Source of the DNA: an uncultured Opitutia bacterium | GTDB taxonomy: Bacteria; Verrucomicrobiota; Verrucomicrobiia; Opitutales; UBA953 | Direction: 5' to 3' | Assembly: GCA_903909465.1 (NCBI GenBank) | Contig: CAIVVQ010000073.1 | Location: 1-53,161, forward strand | Length of the DNA: 53,161 nt | In this document: piece by piece, positions 52,583-53,161 of the stretch | How positions within the stretch are numbered: position 1 is the first letter of the stretch | How the letters are laid out: each line of letters opens with the position of its first letter | Notes under the pieces: model-generated | The model's input: only the letters and a program-made list of their open reading frames with translations | Databases searched by the model: none | Told to the model about the DNA's origin: nothing | Translations under genes and position numbers: made by a program

Positions 52583-53161
52583 TTAAGCCGATTTACCGGC
52601 AGCAAAATCGATCAACGATTCGGCGACCCACTGACGTTGCTCCGGCTTGATCTCTGGGAATACCGGGATGCTCAGGACTTCTTGAGCAAGTAATTCGGCC
52701 GCGGGCGCACTGTCCGCGCCACGCCCTATTCCCATGAAACATTCCTGACGGTGCAGCGGTACTGGGTAATAAATTTCACAGCCAATCTTTCGGTTGGTTA
52801 AAAACGCCTTCAAGGCATCACGCTTGCCGTGCAGAACGCGCAGTGTGAATTGATTCCAAATGCCCTGACCACTGAAATCCACCGGCAGTAAAATCTTTGC
52901 ATCGCCGGAGCCAGGTCGGTTTTCGCCAATACCCGGCGCGCCACGCAGCGTCGTATGGTAATAGCCTGCATTGCCCGCGCGGGCACAATTATAACTCGGC
53001 AGGTGCGGGAGCTTGATGTGGAGCAAGGCGGCCTGCAATGGATCCATGCGGAAGTTTGCCCCGATAAATTTATGGTAATACTTCGGCTGCATACCGTGCA
53101 CTCGCAGAATACGCGCACGCTCAGCCCAAGCATCGTTTTGCGTGGTGACTAATCCGGAGTC
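52583..53161 (-). CDS. DegT/DnrJ/EryC1 aminotransferase, C-terminal part
   Basis: The minus strand is open from the right edge to the stop at 52583, so the N-terminal part, including the PLP lysine, lies outside. The visible 192 residues include DSGLVTTQNDAWAERARILRVHG and YYHKFIGANFRMDPLQAALLHIKL, the C-terminal domain signature of sugar aminotransferases, and EIYYPVPLHRQECF near the end. Internal ATG at 53101 is not the start. It is a second member of the family in the window (the other is at 25255) and would aminate a keto-sugar nucleotide. It converges on the glutaredoxin gene. Confidence 0.92.
   Translation of the reverse strand, partial: DSGLVTTQNDAWAERARILRVHGMQPKYYHKFIGANFRMDPLQAALLHIKLPHLPSYNCARAGNAGYYHTTLRGAPGIGENRPGSGDAKILLPVDFSGQGIWNQFTLRVLHGKRDALKAFLTNRKIGCEIYYPVPLHRQECFMGIGRGADSAPAAELLAQEVLSIPVFPEIKPEQRQWVAESLIDFAAGKSA

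Noticed and set aside
1-53161. CRISPR arrays, integrases, transposases, prophage genes
   Set aside because: None seen. The only mobile-like signals are the short intergenic repeats and the two gene fragments.

Overview
The window looks like a chromosomal surface-polysaccharide locus of a Gram-negative bacterium, built in and around housekeeping genes. GC content is roughly half by eye. Several features point to Verrucomicrobiota, perhaps an Opitutae-like lineage: a DUF4838-type secreted protein, an EpsI-type (exosortase-associated) protein, an animal/plant-like UDP-glucose dehydrogenase, and a GbsR-like regulator heading an export operon. This placement is inference; no 16S gene is present. 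No gene-free stretch exceeds 300 bases.

Left part (1-12.4 kb): a partial M20 peptidase and tyrS lead into glycosyltransferases that surround dnaE. Two paralogous GT-A-type transferases sit on either side of dnaE. The second is followed by a diverged copy of the last 45 codons of dnaE, which looks like a recombination scar. A GT10 fucosyltransferase and another transferase-like gene follow.

Middle-left (12.3-25 kb): a short remnant of the uxs 5' region precedes a minus-strand rhamnose block of rmlB, rmlA, a GT92-like gene and an epimerase/reductase resembling the plant NRS/ER type; no rmlC is seen. The intact uxs and ugd (UDP-xylose supply) follow on the plus strand. Next comes a minus-strand pair, a GDP-sugar reductase and a fusion of an FkbM methyltransferase with a fucosyltransferase-like domain. 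A plus-strand trio (Gfo/Idh dehydrogenase, DUF4838 protein, PglC-like phosphoglycosyl transferase) ends at a small element bounded by inverted repeats.

Centre (25.2-34.2 kb): a tight 11-gene minus-strand operon encodes an ATP-grasp enzyme, GT2, HAD phosphatase, ACP, SDR, acyl-adenylating enzyme, ketoacyl synthase III, second ACP, PglD/NeuD-like acyltransferase, EpsI-like protein and PglE-like aminotransferase, then a hairpin terminator. The likely job is to make an unusual acyl group and attach it to an amino sugar. Diverging from it are an EpsG-type polymerase and two transferases.

Right part (37.3-50.8 kb): a long minus-strand run headed by a GbsR-like regulator carries a nucleotidyltransferase, gmd, fcl, kdsB, kdsD, an O-antigen ligase/polymerase, a catalytically eroded heparinase-like protein, a Wzx flippase, a QueC-like protein, a pyruvyl transferase and two transferases. 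Together with PglC, EpsG and the ligase this gives a nearly complete Wzx/Wzy-type pathway with dTDP-rhamnose, UDP-xylose, GDP-fucose, probably GDP-rhamnose, and an acylated amino sugar as candidate building blocks. No outer-membrane exporter (Wza) or co-polymerase (Wzc) is in the window. The right edge returns to ordinary genes: tRNA-Glu, a small membrane protein, an OmpR-like regulator with a degenerate receiver, a monothiol glutaredoxin and a partial DegT aminotransferase.
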